From: Crocosphaera sp. UHCC 0190
GTDB taxonomy: Bacteria > Cyanobacteriota > Cyanobacteriia > Cyanobacteriales > Microcystaceae
Direction of reading: 5' to 3'
Assembly (NCBI RefSeq): GCF_034932065.1
Contig: NZ_JAYGHP010000012.1
Coordinates: forward strand, 1 to 64,000
Length of the DNA: 64,000 nucleotides
This document shows, piece by piece, positions 9,533-18,342 of the stretch (positions are counted from its first letter, which is position 1; every line of letters starts with the position of its first letter). Made by a program: the position numbers and the translations under genes. The notes beneath the pieces were generated by a model. It was not told the DNA's origin. It made no database searches and worked only from the letters and a program-made list of their open reading frames with translations.

Positions 9533-10993
9533 TTAGGAACAAGCCTGATTATAAACTTTTTCATTAGCCTTGACTGATGTAAAAAAGTCTACAATTGGAC
9601 GGGGATAATTAACCCCAATAATTACATTATAGCGTTTTTGTTCTTCTGGGGATAGTTGCCAAGGTTCATGAATTTTATCTCCTGGAATGGCTTTTAATTC
9701 TGGCAACCAATGTTTTAAATAGTCACCTTTAGGATCATAATCTTTTGATTGTTTGGTAATATTAAAATAGCGAAATCCTCTGGCATCATTACCTACTCCT
9801 GCCGTATAATTCCAGTTACCATAATTACTACAAACATCATAATCAATTAATAATGACTCAAACCATTCTGCCCCCATTATCCAATTAATTCCTAAGTTTT
9901 TAGTCAAGAAACTAGCAACATTTTGTCTACCTCTGTTTGACATAAATCCTGTGGCGGATAATTCTCTCATATTGGCATCAACTAAAGGATAACCTGTCTT
10001 TCCTTCTTGCCATAATCTGAATCTTTCTGAGTCTTCTTTCCAAGGTATTTCTAATCCTTGTAACCCTGATGGATAAAATATTTTATTACCATGTTTGGCA
10101 CAAATAAACCGGAAATAATCACGCCAAAGTAATTCAAAAATGAGCCAATAAGTTGAATTATTTTTAACTCTTTCTTCTTCATATTTTTGTACTTCTTCGT
10201 AAATATAACGAGGGGACAGACAACCCTTTGCTAACCAAGGAGATAATTTAGAAGAATAGTCTGTCCCTAACATTCCATTTCTGGTTTCTTTGTAATTTTT
10301 AAGACAATTATTATCCCAAAAATAGTTATTTACCCGTTTAATACCTTCAGTTTCTCCTCCTTTAAAATTCAAGACACTTCTGGTATCAAAAATAGAATTT
10401 TGTAAGCCTAATTCTTCAATACTTGGAATTTTACCTAAATCTATTTCAGGTAATTTTGGTAATGTTTTAGGTGTGGGAAAGGTAGGATTTATAGTAGAAT
10501 TTTTTTCTACTTTTTTACGAAAATTGGTAAAGAGTTCAGGAATTTGATCAACTTTAAATGGTAAATTATCCCAATGATATAAGGTTGAACCCCAAAACCC
10601 TTGAAACTTAACCCCAAGACTTGATAAGTTTTGCTGCAAAGCTTTTTCTATGTTGATTTCTTCTGCGGTAACTTCTTGATGAAAATAAACAGTATCAATA
10701 GATAATTCTTTCACTAATTGCGGGATTATGTTTTCAGGATATCCTTTTCTAATAATTAAATCACTACCAGCTTTTTGTAGAGATTTTTTTAAATTGTCAA
10801 GACTTTCCAATAAAAATTTACCTCGAAAATTGCCTGTTTTTGGAAAGCCACAAGAAGTCGTTTGAAATTGTCTAGTATCAAAACAATAAAAAGGAATAAT
10901 TAGGGCTTTTTCTTGAATTGCTTGACCTAAGGCTTCATGATCGTGAATTCGTAAATCATTACGATACCAAATTAAAATAGTTTTGTTAGACAT
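9533..10993 (-). CDS. DASH-type cryptochrome/photolyase
   Basis: The 486-residue protein starts with ILIWYRNDLRIHDHEAL, the antenna (photolyase) domain. It ends with the FAD-binding helical domain carrying WNYTAGVGNDARGFRYFNITKQ and DYDPKGDYLKHWLPEL. The length and these motifs match cry-DASH of cyanobacteria and plants, flavoproteins that repair cyclobutane dimers mainly in single-stranded DNA and may have a signalling role. The start at 10993 (MSNKTIL) is the normal family start. It is transcribed divergently from the FAD monooxygenase gene; about 110 bp separate the likely starts and should hold both promoters. Confidence 0.93.
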   Translation of the reverse strand: MSNKTILIWYRNDLRIHDHEALGQAIQEKALIIPFYCFDTRQFQTTSCGFPKTGNFRGKFLLESLDNLKKSLQKAGSDLIIRKGYPENIIPQLVKELSIDTVYFHQEVTAEEINIEKALQQNLSSLGVKFQGFWGSTLYHWDNLPFKVDQIPELFTNFRKKVEKNSTINPTFPTPKTLPKLPEIDLGKIPSIEELGLQNSIFDTRSVLNFKGGETEGIKRVNNYFWDNNCLKNYKETRNGMLGTDYSSKLSPWLAKGCLSPRYIYEEVQKYEEERVKNNSTYWLIFELLWRDYFRFICAKHGNKIFYPSGLQGLEIPWKEDSERFRLWQEGKTGYPLVDANMRELSATGFMSNRGRQNVASFLTKNLGINWIMGAEWFESLLIDYDVCSNYGNWNYTAGVGNDARGFRYFNITKQSKDYDPKGDYLKHWLPELKAIPGDKIHEPWQLSPEEQKRYNVIIGVNYPRPIVDFFTSVKANEKVYNQACS

Positions 10994-11103
10994 AATAAAA
11001 GTTATAAGGTATTTTTTGCAATTTAGGATAACATTTGACAGTGTATAAAATCCATTATATAATATTATATCTAGTAATATTTGAAATATTTTTAAAAATA
11101 GCC

Positions 11104-12540
11104 ATGAATTATCAAGTAGAATCTAGTAAAAGTGAGCATATTTATGATGTTGTAATTGTTGGTGCTGGCCCGGTAGGTTTGGGGATAGCTTTAGGACTAA
11201 AAAAACGAGGTGTTGATAATATTTTAGTTATTGATCAAACCCGTGAATTTCGCCAAGTCGGACAAGTTATTGATCTGCTACCTAATGGGTTAAAAGCTAT
11301 TAAATATCTCGATCCTATTGCTTATGATAGAGTTAAAGAAGCGAGGTTTGATATCTCAGGATCTAAGCAAGAAAATCAGAAAGATAATTCAAGATTTTGG
11401 CATAATAGAAATCTACAAGGAGAGATTATACGTTCCATTCCTTTAAGGTTTGAAGACTGGTTTAAGCAATACGGTGAAGGTCGAATTTCTATTCGTTGGT
11501 ATGATTTACAAACAACCCTCAGAAAAATGTTACCAACAGAATCAGTTAAAGCTAATCATCGTTGTATTAGTATAGAGGAAAATGCTGATTTTATAACCGT
11601 TAATTGTGCTTCAGACACAAGCATTGAGAATAATCCCTTTGCTAATTGGAACCTAGAAAAATCAGCAAAAAAAAGCAATAATTCAGGGGATACTCAAGTA
11701 GAGAAAATCACACAAAATCAAAAAATTAAAGCAAAAATTATTATTGGATCTGATGGAATTAATTCAACAATTCGCAACCAAATTTACGCCCATACAGAAC
11801 TAGAAAAATGGTCAAAACCAGAATATTCTGGATGGACAGGAATTAGTTGTTTTTCTATTGACAATGTTCCTGATTCAATTATAAAAGAACTGGCAGAAAA
11901 ATATCTCAAAGACAATAAAATTGTTAGTATTATTAGCGATACCAAGAAAAGTAAAAGCACAGAAAATATAGAAGCTAGAATTATCTTAATACGTCATCAA
12001 TATAATTCTATGGGATTTTTATTTCATGGAACTCTAGATTTAAAATTAGTTCAAGAACAACCCAATGAATTTATTATTAAATATTTGGTTGAAATAGTAG
12101 AAAAATCAGATTATCCTGACAGTATTGCCCAGCTAATAAGATTAACTCCACTTGATAAAATTATTAATCGTCCCTATTATATTCATTCTGCAAATATTCC
12201 TGTTGAAAACCAAATTTTGTGGACGAAAGGACGTATTATATTAGTAGGAGATGCTGCCCACGGAATGCCACCTTTTGCTGCACAAGGAGCAAATCAAGGG
12301 TTTGAAGATGCTGCAATAGTTACTACTTTAATCAATAAAATTGTTAAAAATAATGATTTAGATAATCAAACAATAATCACCAAAGAATTTGCAAAATATG
12401 AAGAAATTCGCCGTCCTTTTATGGTTAAAATGCAAACAGCAACAATGAATAATCAAAAGTGGTCAAAACAGCAATGGGATGATTATCAAACAATGGTTTA
12501 TAGTCGTGATTTTGAAAATTTTTGTAATAGCATTTCTTAA
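11104..12540 (+). CDS. FAD-dependent monooxygenase (PHBH-like aromatic hydroxylase fold)
   Basis: With ATG at 11104 the protein has 478 residues. It opens with the dinucleotide-binding VVIVGAGPVGLGIALGL and carries the second FAD motif IILVGDAAHGMPPFAAQG near residue 380, followed by NQGFEDA. These define group A flavin monooxygenases, which hydroxylate aromatic or other small substrates with NAD(P)H and O2. The substrate is unknown. A longer form from 11035 would add 23 hydrophobic residues before the FAD domain; I prefer the shorter start because Rossmann motifs in this family begin near residue 10-20. A Ser/Asn/Lys-rich insert around residues 190-230 is unusual. The gene is AT-rich relative to argJ. 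Confidence 0.8.
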   Translation: MNYQVESSKSEHIYDVVIVGAGPVGLGIALGLKKRGVDNILVIDQTREFRQVGQVIDLLPNGLKAIKYLDPIAYDRVKEARFDISGSKQENQKDNSRFWHNRNLQGEIIRSIPLRFEDWFKQYGEGRISIRWYDLQTTLRKMLPTESVKANHRCISIEENADFITVNCASDTSIENNPFANWNLEKSAKKSNNSGDTQVEKITQNQKIKAKIIIGSDGINSTIRNQIYAHTELEKWSKPEYSGWTGISCFSIDNVPDSIIKELAEKYLKDNKIVSIISDTKKSKSTENIEARIILIRHQYNSMGFLFHGTLDLKLVQEQPNEFIIKYLVEIVEKSDYPDSIAQLIRLTPLDKIINRPYYIHSANIPVENQILWTKGRIILVGDAAHGMPPFAAQGANQGFEDAAIVTTLINKIVKNNDLDNQTIITKEFAKYEEIRRPFMVKMQTATMNNQKWSKQQWDDYQTMVYSRDFENFCNSIS

Positions 12541-12559
12541 GATTTTTTAGACCAGGACA

Positions 12560-12605
12560 ACCTCCCCCAAAAGCATGAAAATACTTTCATCTGTTATGGG
12601 GAGGT
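12560..12605 (+). promoter_or_regulatory. Two-storey hairpin with a Shine-Dalgarno-like right arm
   Basis: ACCTCCCC (12560-12567) pairs with GGGGAGGT (12598-12605), and inside it ATGAAA (12575) pairs with TTTCAT (12585). The right arm is followed by GA, giving an almost perfect anti-16S match, while the left arm is its complement. It lies 20 bp after the monooxygenase stop and 67 bp before the small ORF at 12672. It could be a terminator without U-tract or a leader structure. Confidence 0.5.
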
Positions 12606-12671
12606 GACAAATTAAATTCTCTTGTTTGAATAGAAATAGCTCGAATCTCGCCTAGTCTGAGGAGTGCTATT

Positions 12672-12824
12672 ATGCTTTATCGACCCCTAAAACTAACAAT
12701 TATTGCCGCTACAGTTTTTGTTTGGATGAGACTGCTTTTAGGAACAGCAGCCGTCATCAACGACCCTAATCAAAGCTTTATAGATCATCAAACCATTGCC
12801 AGCCAAACAACTCAAATTAGGTAG
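12672..12824 (+). CDS. 50-residue membrane/exported peptide
   Basis: ATG at 12672 is preceded by GAGGAGT seven bases upstream, a strong ribosome site. The frame encodes 50 residues: a basic start MLYRPLKL, a hydrophobic helix (about 8-28, TIIAATVFVWMRLLLGTAAV) and a polar tail ending SQTTQIR. The gene converges on argJ and shares 8 bp with its 3' end. The signal-anchor topology and the good ribosome site support it as real. No family is recognised. Confidence 0.55.
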   Translation: MLYRPLKLTIIAATVFVWMRLLLGTAAVINDPNQSFIDHQTIASQTTQIR

Positions 12825-14061
12825 TATATTCGGCGTTGATTTTAACATAATCGTAGCTTAAATCACAACCCCAAGCGATGCCAGTTCCCGAACCATTGCC
12901 AATACAAACTGATATCAATACGGTATCCTCTTTGAGGTAAGCACCGGCCGCCGCTTGTTTCATATAATTACTAGCAGCTTGACGATCAAAAGGTAGGGGT
13001 TGACCATTTTCCATCATAATAAAATCCCCCAATTTAATCTGGAGATCTTCTTGATGAAAGGTAACACCGGCCCGGCCCGCAGCACCCGCAATTCTTCCCC
13101 AGTTGGGATCACGACCAAAAATGGCTGATTTTACCAAAGATGACCCCGCGATAGTCTTAGCAATGCGTCGCGCGGCCTCATCATCAGGGGCCCCCGATAC
13201 TTGCACTTCCACTAAACAGGTGGCCCCTTCTCCATCTCTGGCGATCGCCTTAGCCAAATATTGACAAACCTCTGTTAACATGGCTTGTAATTTTTGAGCA
13301 TTTTTACTGCCCATTTCCGTAATAGCTGCGGTACGGGATTGACCATTAGCCAAAGCAATTAAACTATCATTGGTACTGGTATCCCCATCTACCGTAATTT
13401 GATTAAAACTTTGGTTAGCCGCTTGGGTTAACATTTGTTGCCACAACACGGTAGAAACCGCCGCATCACAGGTGACAAAGGATAACATAGTAGCCATATT
13501 AGGGTGAATCATCCCCGACCCCTTAGCAATGCCTCCAATGCGGACAGGACGGTCATCCATTATGGTTTCTAGGGCGATAGATTTGGGGACTAAATCTGTG
13601 GTTATAATCGCTTTAGCGGCCGCTGCGCCCCCATCTTCTGAGAGACGTTCTACTAACTGGGGAATACCGGCCTTTAACGCATCCATCTTGATCCGTTGCC
13701 CGATCACTCCTGTAGAGGCTAAAAGCACTGAGTCAGGGGATATATTGAGGGTTTGGGCCAAAAGTTCCGCACTTTCCACCGCATCCTTCCATCCTTGTTG
13801 CCCTGTGGCCGCATTTGCTTGACCGGCATTACAAAGGATCGCCCTCGCACTGGCTTTTTTTTGCAGACGTTGACGACAATAGTCCACACAAGCAGCCCTT
13901 ACCTGAGAAGTGGTAAACACCCCTGCGGCGATCGCGTCTATTTCTGAAACAATCAAGGCTAAATCCGGCGATCCTGATGGTTTTAATCCGGCCGCCATTC
14001 CTGCTGCTTTAAACCCCTTGGGGGCTGTAATACCGCCTGTAATCTCTTGCCAGTCCGTCAT
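12817..14061 (-). CDS. argJ: Glutamate N-acetyltransferase / amino-acid acetyltransferase ArgJ
   Basis: The 414-residue protein belongs to the ArgJ family of self-cleaving Ntn-type enzymes. It moves acetyl from N-acetylornithine to glutamate, and in bifunctional forms also uses acetyl-CoA, in the cyclic arginine pathway. The cleavage site MATML is at Ala190-Thr191; the new N-terminal threonine of the beta chain is the nucleophile. Other family motifs are KGSGMIHPNM just before it, DGDTSTNDS and FGRDPNWGRI. Length and start (MTDWQEITGGITAPKGF) are typical. It stands alone, as arg genes usually do in cyanobacteria. Whether it is mono- or bifunctional cannot be decided by eye. Confidence 0.96.
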   Translation of the reverse strand: MTDWQEITGGITAPKGFKAAGMAAGLKPSGSPDLALIVSEIDAIAAGVFTTSQVRAACVDYCRQRLQKKASARAILCNAGQANAATGQQGWKDAVESAELLAQTLNISPDSVLLASTGVIGQRIKMDALKAGIPQLVERLSEDGGAAAAKAIITTDLVPKSIALETIMDDRPVRIGGIAKGSGMIHPNMATMLSFVTCDAAVSTVLWQQMLTQAANQSFNQITVDGDTSTNDSLIALANGQSRTAAITEMGSKNAQKLQAMLTEVCQYLAKAIARDGEGATCLVEVQVSGAPDDEAARRIAKTIAGSSLVKSAIFGRDPNWGRIAGAAGRAGVTFHQEDLQIKLGDFIMMENGQPLPFDRQAASNYMKQAAAGAYLKEDTVLISVCIGNGSGTGIAWGCDLSYDYVKINAEYTT

Positions 14062-14151
14062 ACTTGTTACCTATGGGAGCAAATGCCATAATTGATTGTA
14101 TCAAGGGTTGACCCTTCCATATCTTAAGTGCCTAAACAAAATTAATTGCAC

Positions 14152-14167
14152 GGTGGGCATTTCCCAC
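14152..14167. repeat. Worn GGTGGGCA palindrome
   Basis: GGTGGGCA is followed by an imperfect right arm, TTTCCCAC, related to the exact copies at 509, 33671 and 62874. It lies between the 3' end of the DUF1963 gene and the argJ promoter region. Confidence 0.5.
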
Positions 14168-14188
14168 AATAACTTCTTATTACATTTT

Positions 14189-14989
14189 TTAGCAACAATC
14201 ATAATAATAAATAACCCGACTAAAATCTAACTTTTTTAGGGCAGAAGGTTGAATAAAAAAGTTACCAACTCCTGCATCTCCCCACATAATATCAGCCTCG
14301 TCATCCGACCTCATTTGGAATAATAATTCATAGGGTTCTGTATCTTCATCCAAGTCCATTCTAGGATCATCTTGAGTAAAAAAGGGATAACCTCCTAATT
14401 TATGTTCTTCTCCATCATAAAATTCTAAATATTCATCTGCTAAGTCACAAAAATCTAAGCCTTCTCTTGACTCATCAGCAAACTCTTCAATTAAATTTTC
14501 CAAGCGATAATCACAGCCACTTATGGGTTCATGTTTTTGTTCAAATATCAAGGAAAAACTGCCGATAAAAGGCAAAAATGTTTCCAAATCGTCGATGTTT
14601 GGTAAAAAGCTAAAGTCTGTAATTAACTTACTTTCATCAAACTCAATTTTATCAAAATAAAGTACCCGAAAATGAGCTTGATTAGTCATATCTTCATCAT
14701 CAAACCCATATAAATCATGATGACTATCAATATAAAATTGTAGGATTCCTTCTTTGGGAAATCCTTCTAAAAGTAAGGTATCAGAAAAATTTATTTGAGC
14801 TAATAAAACTAAGGGTTGTCCTTGAGGATTTTTAGGATAATCTAAGGTTTTGGGAAAATAGGGATATCCTCCAAATTTACTTTCCCATAGGGTTAAATCA
14901 TGACTAAAAGAAGGTTTGATTTTTAGATAAGATTTAACCGTTGCTTCAAGCTCTTTTCTCAGGGGTTCTAGTTGGTTAGGGAGTTTCAT
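14189..14989 (-). CDS. DUF1963 / YwqG family protein
   Basis: The 266-residue product shows the family features: SKFGGYPYFPKT near residue 38, then PLVLLAQINFSD and GILQFYIDS, and later HKLGGYPFFTQDDPR with ELLFQMRSDD and MWGDAGVGNFFI. The twice-used GGYP motif and the DPR turn define YwqG-like proteins of unknown biochemical role. It is acidic and lacks signal or membrane segments, so it should be cytosolic. It is a single-gene unit on the minus strand, upstream of argJ but with its own spacer. Confidence 0.85.
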   Translation of the reverse strand: MKLPNQLEPLRKELEATVKSYLKIKPSFSHDLTLWESKFGGYPYFPKTLDYPKNPQGQPLVLLAQINFSDTLLLEGFPKEGILQFYIDSHHDLYGFDDEDMTNQAHFRVLYFDKIEFDESKLITDFSFLPNIDDLETFLPFIGSFSLIFEQKHEPISGCDYRLENLIEEFADESREGLDFCDLADEYLEFYDGEEHKLGGYPFFTQDDPRMDLDEDTEPYELLFQMRSDDEADIMWGDAGVGNFFIQPSALKKLDFSRVIYYYDCC

Positions 14990-15180
14990 GATTGCTTAAG
15001 GAATAGAAAATATCTTAATCTTTAAGGTGACTGTTATGTTTATTATTTTACATCATGACTTCTTTTAGGGAATTTTTAAGGTTTAATTAACTTCTCGGTT
15101 TTATCTAACAATAAACCTAATTAAAAGCTACAGTTGTTAAAGAAAAATTGATTCTCGACTCTCCTTTTCCTGTTTAATTA

Positions 15181-17433
15181 TTACTTTGAGCCCACGGCTG
15201 AGGGTTGACTTATAGCGATGGGTAATGTAAACCAAAACTGACAACCCTTTCCTGGGGTACTATCAACCCCAATCTGGCCCCCATGAGCTTCAATAATCTG
15301 GCGACATTGGTAAGATCCTAACCCAATTCCTGTCCTGCGTCTATCATGTAAACTACGAAGATACAATTTAAACAATTGCTCACATTGTTGTTGTCCCATC
15401 CCAATGCCATTATCACTTAACCGACAGCAAATCATTCCTTGCTCAACCGTCGCTTCAATGGTTAACTGAATACCAGGAGGATTATGTTTCAAAGAATTGG
15501 CTAAAAGCTGATCGAATACTTGATGTAATTGTTCAGCATCGCCATAAATTTGGGGTAAATCATCAGAAATCATCGGCGTTAAAGTCGCTTTATTTTCTCC
15601 TAATAACGGCTCCCAATCTTGAGTCAGTTTATCAATAAAATCTTTTAAGGATAGGGGTTGACAATGTACCACTAATTGTCTTTGTTCTGAAAAATGATCT
15701 TCTGATAGGGCATTAATTAAAGCCAATTGGCGATCGCTACTATTAATCATCCGTTCCAAAATACAACGGGAGAGCATTAAACTCTCCCCAGGGCGATGTT
15801 GTAAATTTTTTAATAACATTAACAGTCCCATAATAGAAGTGCGTAAATCATGGGAAACCGCTTGTAAAAAAACGGCTTTCATCTCATGTAATTGCTGAAC
15901 TTCTTGCATTTTCTCTTGTAATTGACTTGTGCGTTCTTCTACTTGTTTTTCTAAGTTACAATTGAGTTGTTGCACTTGTTGATAAAGTTGTGCTTGACTC
16001 ATGGCAATCATCACTTGACCGGCCAATTGTTCTAACAATCTTACTTCTTGTTTCTGCCAATGACGTACTCCTGAACATTGATGGGCCACTAATAATCCTA
16101 GGGGTTTCCCTTCTAGATGTAAAGGCACTACCAAGGCCGCTTTAATCTGATAACGTTGGATATATTGTTCCACCCCTGATGATAAATTTAACTGAGTAAT
16201 ATCATCAGTAATAAAGGTTTGCGCCTGAGTAAATAAAGAAGGTAAATCTGTTAATAAATCATCCCTAGCACTGCCCCCCAATAAACTAGGGTAATCAGAA
16301 AATACTGATTCCGCCACCACTTCAATGCGTCCCCCATCTTGCCAAGAAGCGATAAACACCCGATCAGCGTGCATTAATTGACGGATTTCTTCGACTGTTG
16401 TTTGAAAAATCTGGTCTAAATCCAAAGATTGACGAATTCGCAAAGCCACTTCAGCTAAAAGGCGATCGCGTTCTAAAGTCACTCTTAACTGTTTTTCAAC
16501 CAGTTGCCGTTCTGCTACTGCCGCTGATAATAGTAAGGCCGTTGCACTGACAATAATAATAAACATTTGTAATAATAGCGTCGCCTGGGGCAAATTAGCC
16601 GTTTGCATCACAAAAGGGCCAACCCCTTGACTGGTTCCAGCGATCGCCAACAATGAGACAAAAAGACTGCCTAAAACCGCCCCCCAAGTTTGGAAACGAA
16701 TAGCAGCCCAAACCACGATAGGGAAGGGTAAATATTCCAAGTATTGAGCATTACTTAAGCCTCCATCTAAGAGATTAGCCGCTTTCCCGTGGTAGTCAAA
16801 CACCAGCCAACCTAACCCCAGTAAGAGACTACTACAAATGGCTACTTCTATAATGCGCTCTCGGTTGTGTTGACGGAATAAAGCCCCATGGGCCAGTTGT
16901 AGACGCAAGAGAAAAGGGGTGATGACCAAAATTCCGCTACAATCTCCGAGCCATAACATCCACCATTGTTGGCCAAGATTTTCCCAAGTCAAATACCCCA
17001 TCAACAACCGAGAGACTGCATCAAGAGTTCCGTTGAACAAAGAGGCTCCCACTCCTGCCAATAAGATTAAAGCAGTTACATCTTGAATTCTAGTGAGGCG
17101 GGGAGAAAACTTAAACCAGCGCAGTAACTTCAGCCCCATTAAGCCAGCAAGGGTACTCCCTGCGGCCGAACTGAGGGCTAGTCCGAAACTGGCTCCCAGA
17201 CTTAACATTAAAAGGGCATCGCCGAGAAAAATACCAAGCCAAATCTCCTCTCCATAGATTAATAGGGCGGTTAAGGCAATTCCGGCCGGAAGCCATAACG
17301 GAGACACTTCTGCTCCGAGTCCCATTCCCCACTGAGCTAAACCCCCCCCACACCAGTAAGCGAGGGTAACAAGAGCGAGGTTGACCCACTTGGACGAAAA
17401 TTGATGACGGTCTAAGGTCATAAGATTAAACAT
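15181..17433 (-). CDS. MASE1-GAF sensor histidine kinase
   Basis: The 750-residue kinase has an N-terminal MASE1 membrane sensor of about eight helices (about 15-310, with PLWLPAGIALTALL), a GAF domain (about 335-480), a coiled coil with Q-rich heptads, a dimerisation helix with the phosphate-accepting histidine in VSHDLRTSIMGL, and a HATPase with DNGIGMG and GIGLGSYQCRQIIEAHGG. MASE1 is a predicted integral membrane sensor. The HDLRT form instead of HELRT is common. It is divergent to a NarL-type regulator with 182 bp between them, so they are probably cognate. The first ATG (17433) or the ATG at 17421 (MTLDRHQF) could be used. Confidence 0.9.
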   Translation of the reverse strand: MFNLMTLDRHQFSSKWVNLALVTLAYWCGGGLAQWGMGLGAEVSPLWLPAGIALTALLIYGEEIWLGIFLGDALLMLSLGASFGLALSSAAGSTLAGLMGLKLLRWFKFSPRLTRIQDVTALILLAGVGASLFNGTLDAVSRLLMGYLTWENLGQQWWMLWLGDCSGILVITPFLLRLQLAHGALFRQHNRERIIEVAICSSLLLGLGWLVFDYHGKAANLLDGGLSNAQYLEYLPFPIVVWAAIRFQTWGAVLGSLFVSLLAIAGTSQGVGPFVMQTANLPQATLLLQMFIIIVSATALLLSAAVAERQLVEKQLRVTLERDRLLAEVALRIRQSLDLDQIFQTTVEEIRQLMHADRVFIASWQDGGRIEVVAESVFSDYPSLLGGSARDDLLTDLPSLFTQAQTFITDDITQLNLSSGVEQYIQRYQIKAALVVPLHLEGKPLGLLVAHQCSGVRHWQKQEVRLLEQLAGQVMIAMSQAQLYQQVQQLNCNLEKQVEERTSQLQEKMQEVQQLHEMKAVFLQAVSHDLRTSIMGLLMLLKNLQHRPGESLMLSRCILERMINSSDRQLALINALSEDHFSEQRQLVVHCQPLSLKDFIDKLTQDWEPLLGENKATLTPMISDDLPQIYGDAEQLHQVFDQLLANSLKHNPPGIQLTIEATVEQGMICCRLSDNGIGMGQQQCEQLFKLYLRSLHDRRRTGIGLGSYQCRQIIEAHGGQIGVDSTPGKGCQFWFTLPIAISQPSAVGSK

Positions 17434-17615
17434 CTCACTCTAACTAAAGAGTGCCTAACTTGAGAATTGTTTTACCTCCCCTAGATGGGTGAATTTAAGC
17501 ATAACTCAGAGATTCTCTGAAGATCTGCCCTCAAAAATTACTGATTTTTTTTAGTTTTTGGGACAGGATTACAGGAACAGGCTAAAGTAATAACATCAAT
17601 ACTCATTCAGGAACA

Positions 17616-18248
17616 ATGCGTATCTTAATTGTAGAAGACGATCCCTTGATGCAGTTAGGCTTAGAGCAAGCTCTGAGCGAATATCCTGACTTTGAAATCG
17701 TGGGACAAGCTGAAGACGGCTATACTGGGGTACAGAAGGCGTTGGAACTGAAACCAGATTTAGTGGTCATGGATATTGGTTTACCGCGCTTAGATGGCAT
17801 TGCGGCCACGAAACAAATTAAGGAAAAGTTGCCGAATACTCATGTGGTAATGTTAACCTCTCATACGTTACAAACGGAGGTAGTGGCAGCTTTATCTAGT
17901 GGGGCTGATGCTTATTGTATTAAGGGGGCCAGTTTAGAGCGGTTATTAGCGGCGATCGAAGCGGCCCAAGATGGGGCCACTTATCTTGATCCACAAATTG
18001 CTAGATTAGTATTAGATAATCTTAAACCGCCTACCCCAGAAGTTAATCAAAATATTAGTTTACTTTCTGAACGAGAGTTAGAGGTTTTAAAGTTAATTGT
18101 TGAAGGAAAAAGTAACAATGAAATTGCTGAACACTTATATCTTAGTACCAATACCATTAAAACCCATGTGAGAGGTATTATGAATAAATTGGCGGTTGAT
18201 GATCGAGTACAAGCTGCGGTTATTGCTTTGCGTTCTGGACTGGTATAG
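17616..18248 (+). CDS. NarL/FixJ-type response regulator
   Basis: The 210-residue protein has a receiver domain with the acidic pocket ED/D (residues 7-9), phospho-acceptor Asp53 in VVMDIGLPRLDG, Thr/Ser near 81 (VVMLTSH) and Lys near 103 (YCIKGAS). A C-terminal LuxR-type helix-turn-helix (about 145-205) follows, with LSERELEVLKLIVEGKSNNEIAEHL split around STNTIKTHVRGIM. It should bind DNA when phosphorylated, and its likely partner is the divergent MASE1 kinase. The target genes are unknown; autoregulation from the shared 182-bp spacer is plausible. Confidence 0.93.
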   Translation: MRILIVEDDPLMQLGLEQALSEYPDFEIVGQAEDGYTGVQKALELKPDLVVMDIGLPRLDGIAATKQIKEKLPNTHVVMLTSHTLQTEVVAALSSGADAYCIKGASLERLLAAIEAAQDGATYLDPQIARLVLDNLKPPTPEVNQNISLLSERELEVLKLIVEGKSNNEIAEHLYLSTNTIKTHVRGIMNKLAVDDRVQAAVIALRSGLV

Positions 18249-18342
18249 TCACCCTTCAATTAACTTAACAGCTAAATTCGCCCATAACCATCATTGAAAT
18301 AGATTAAAATATGTATAATATTAAGGAATTTTTGGTAAAATA

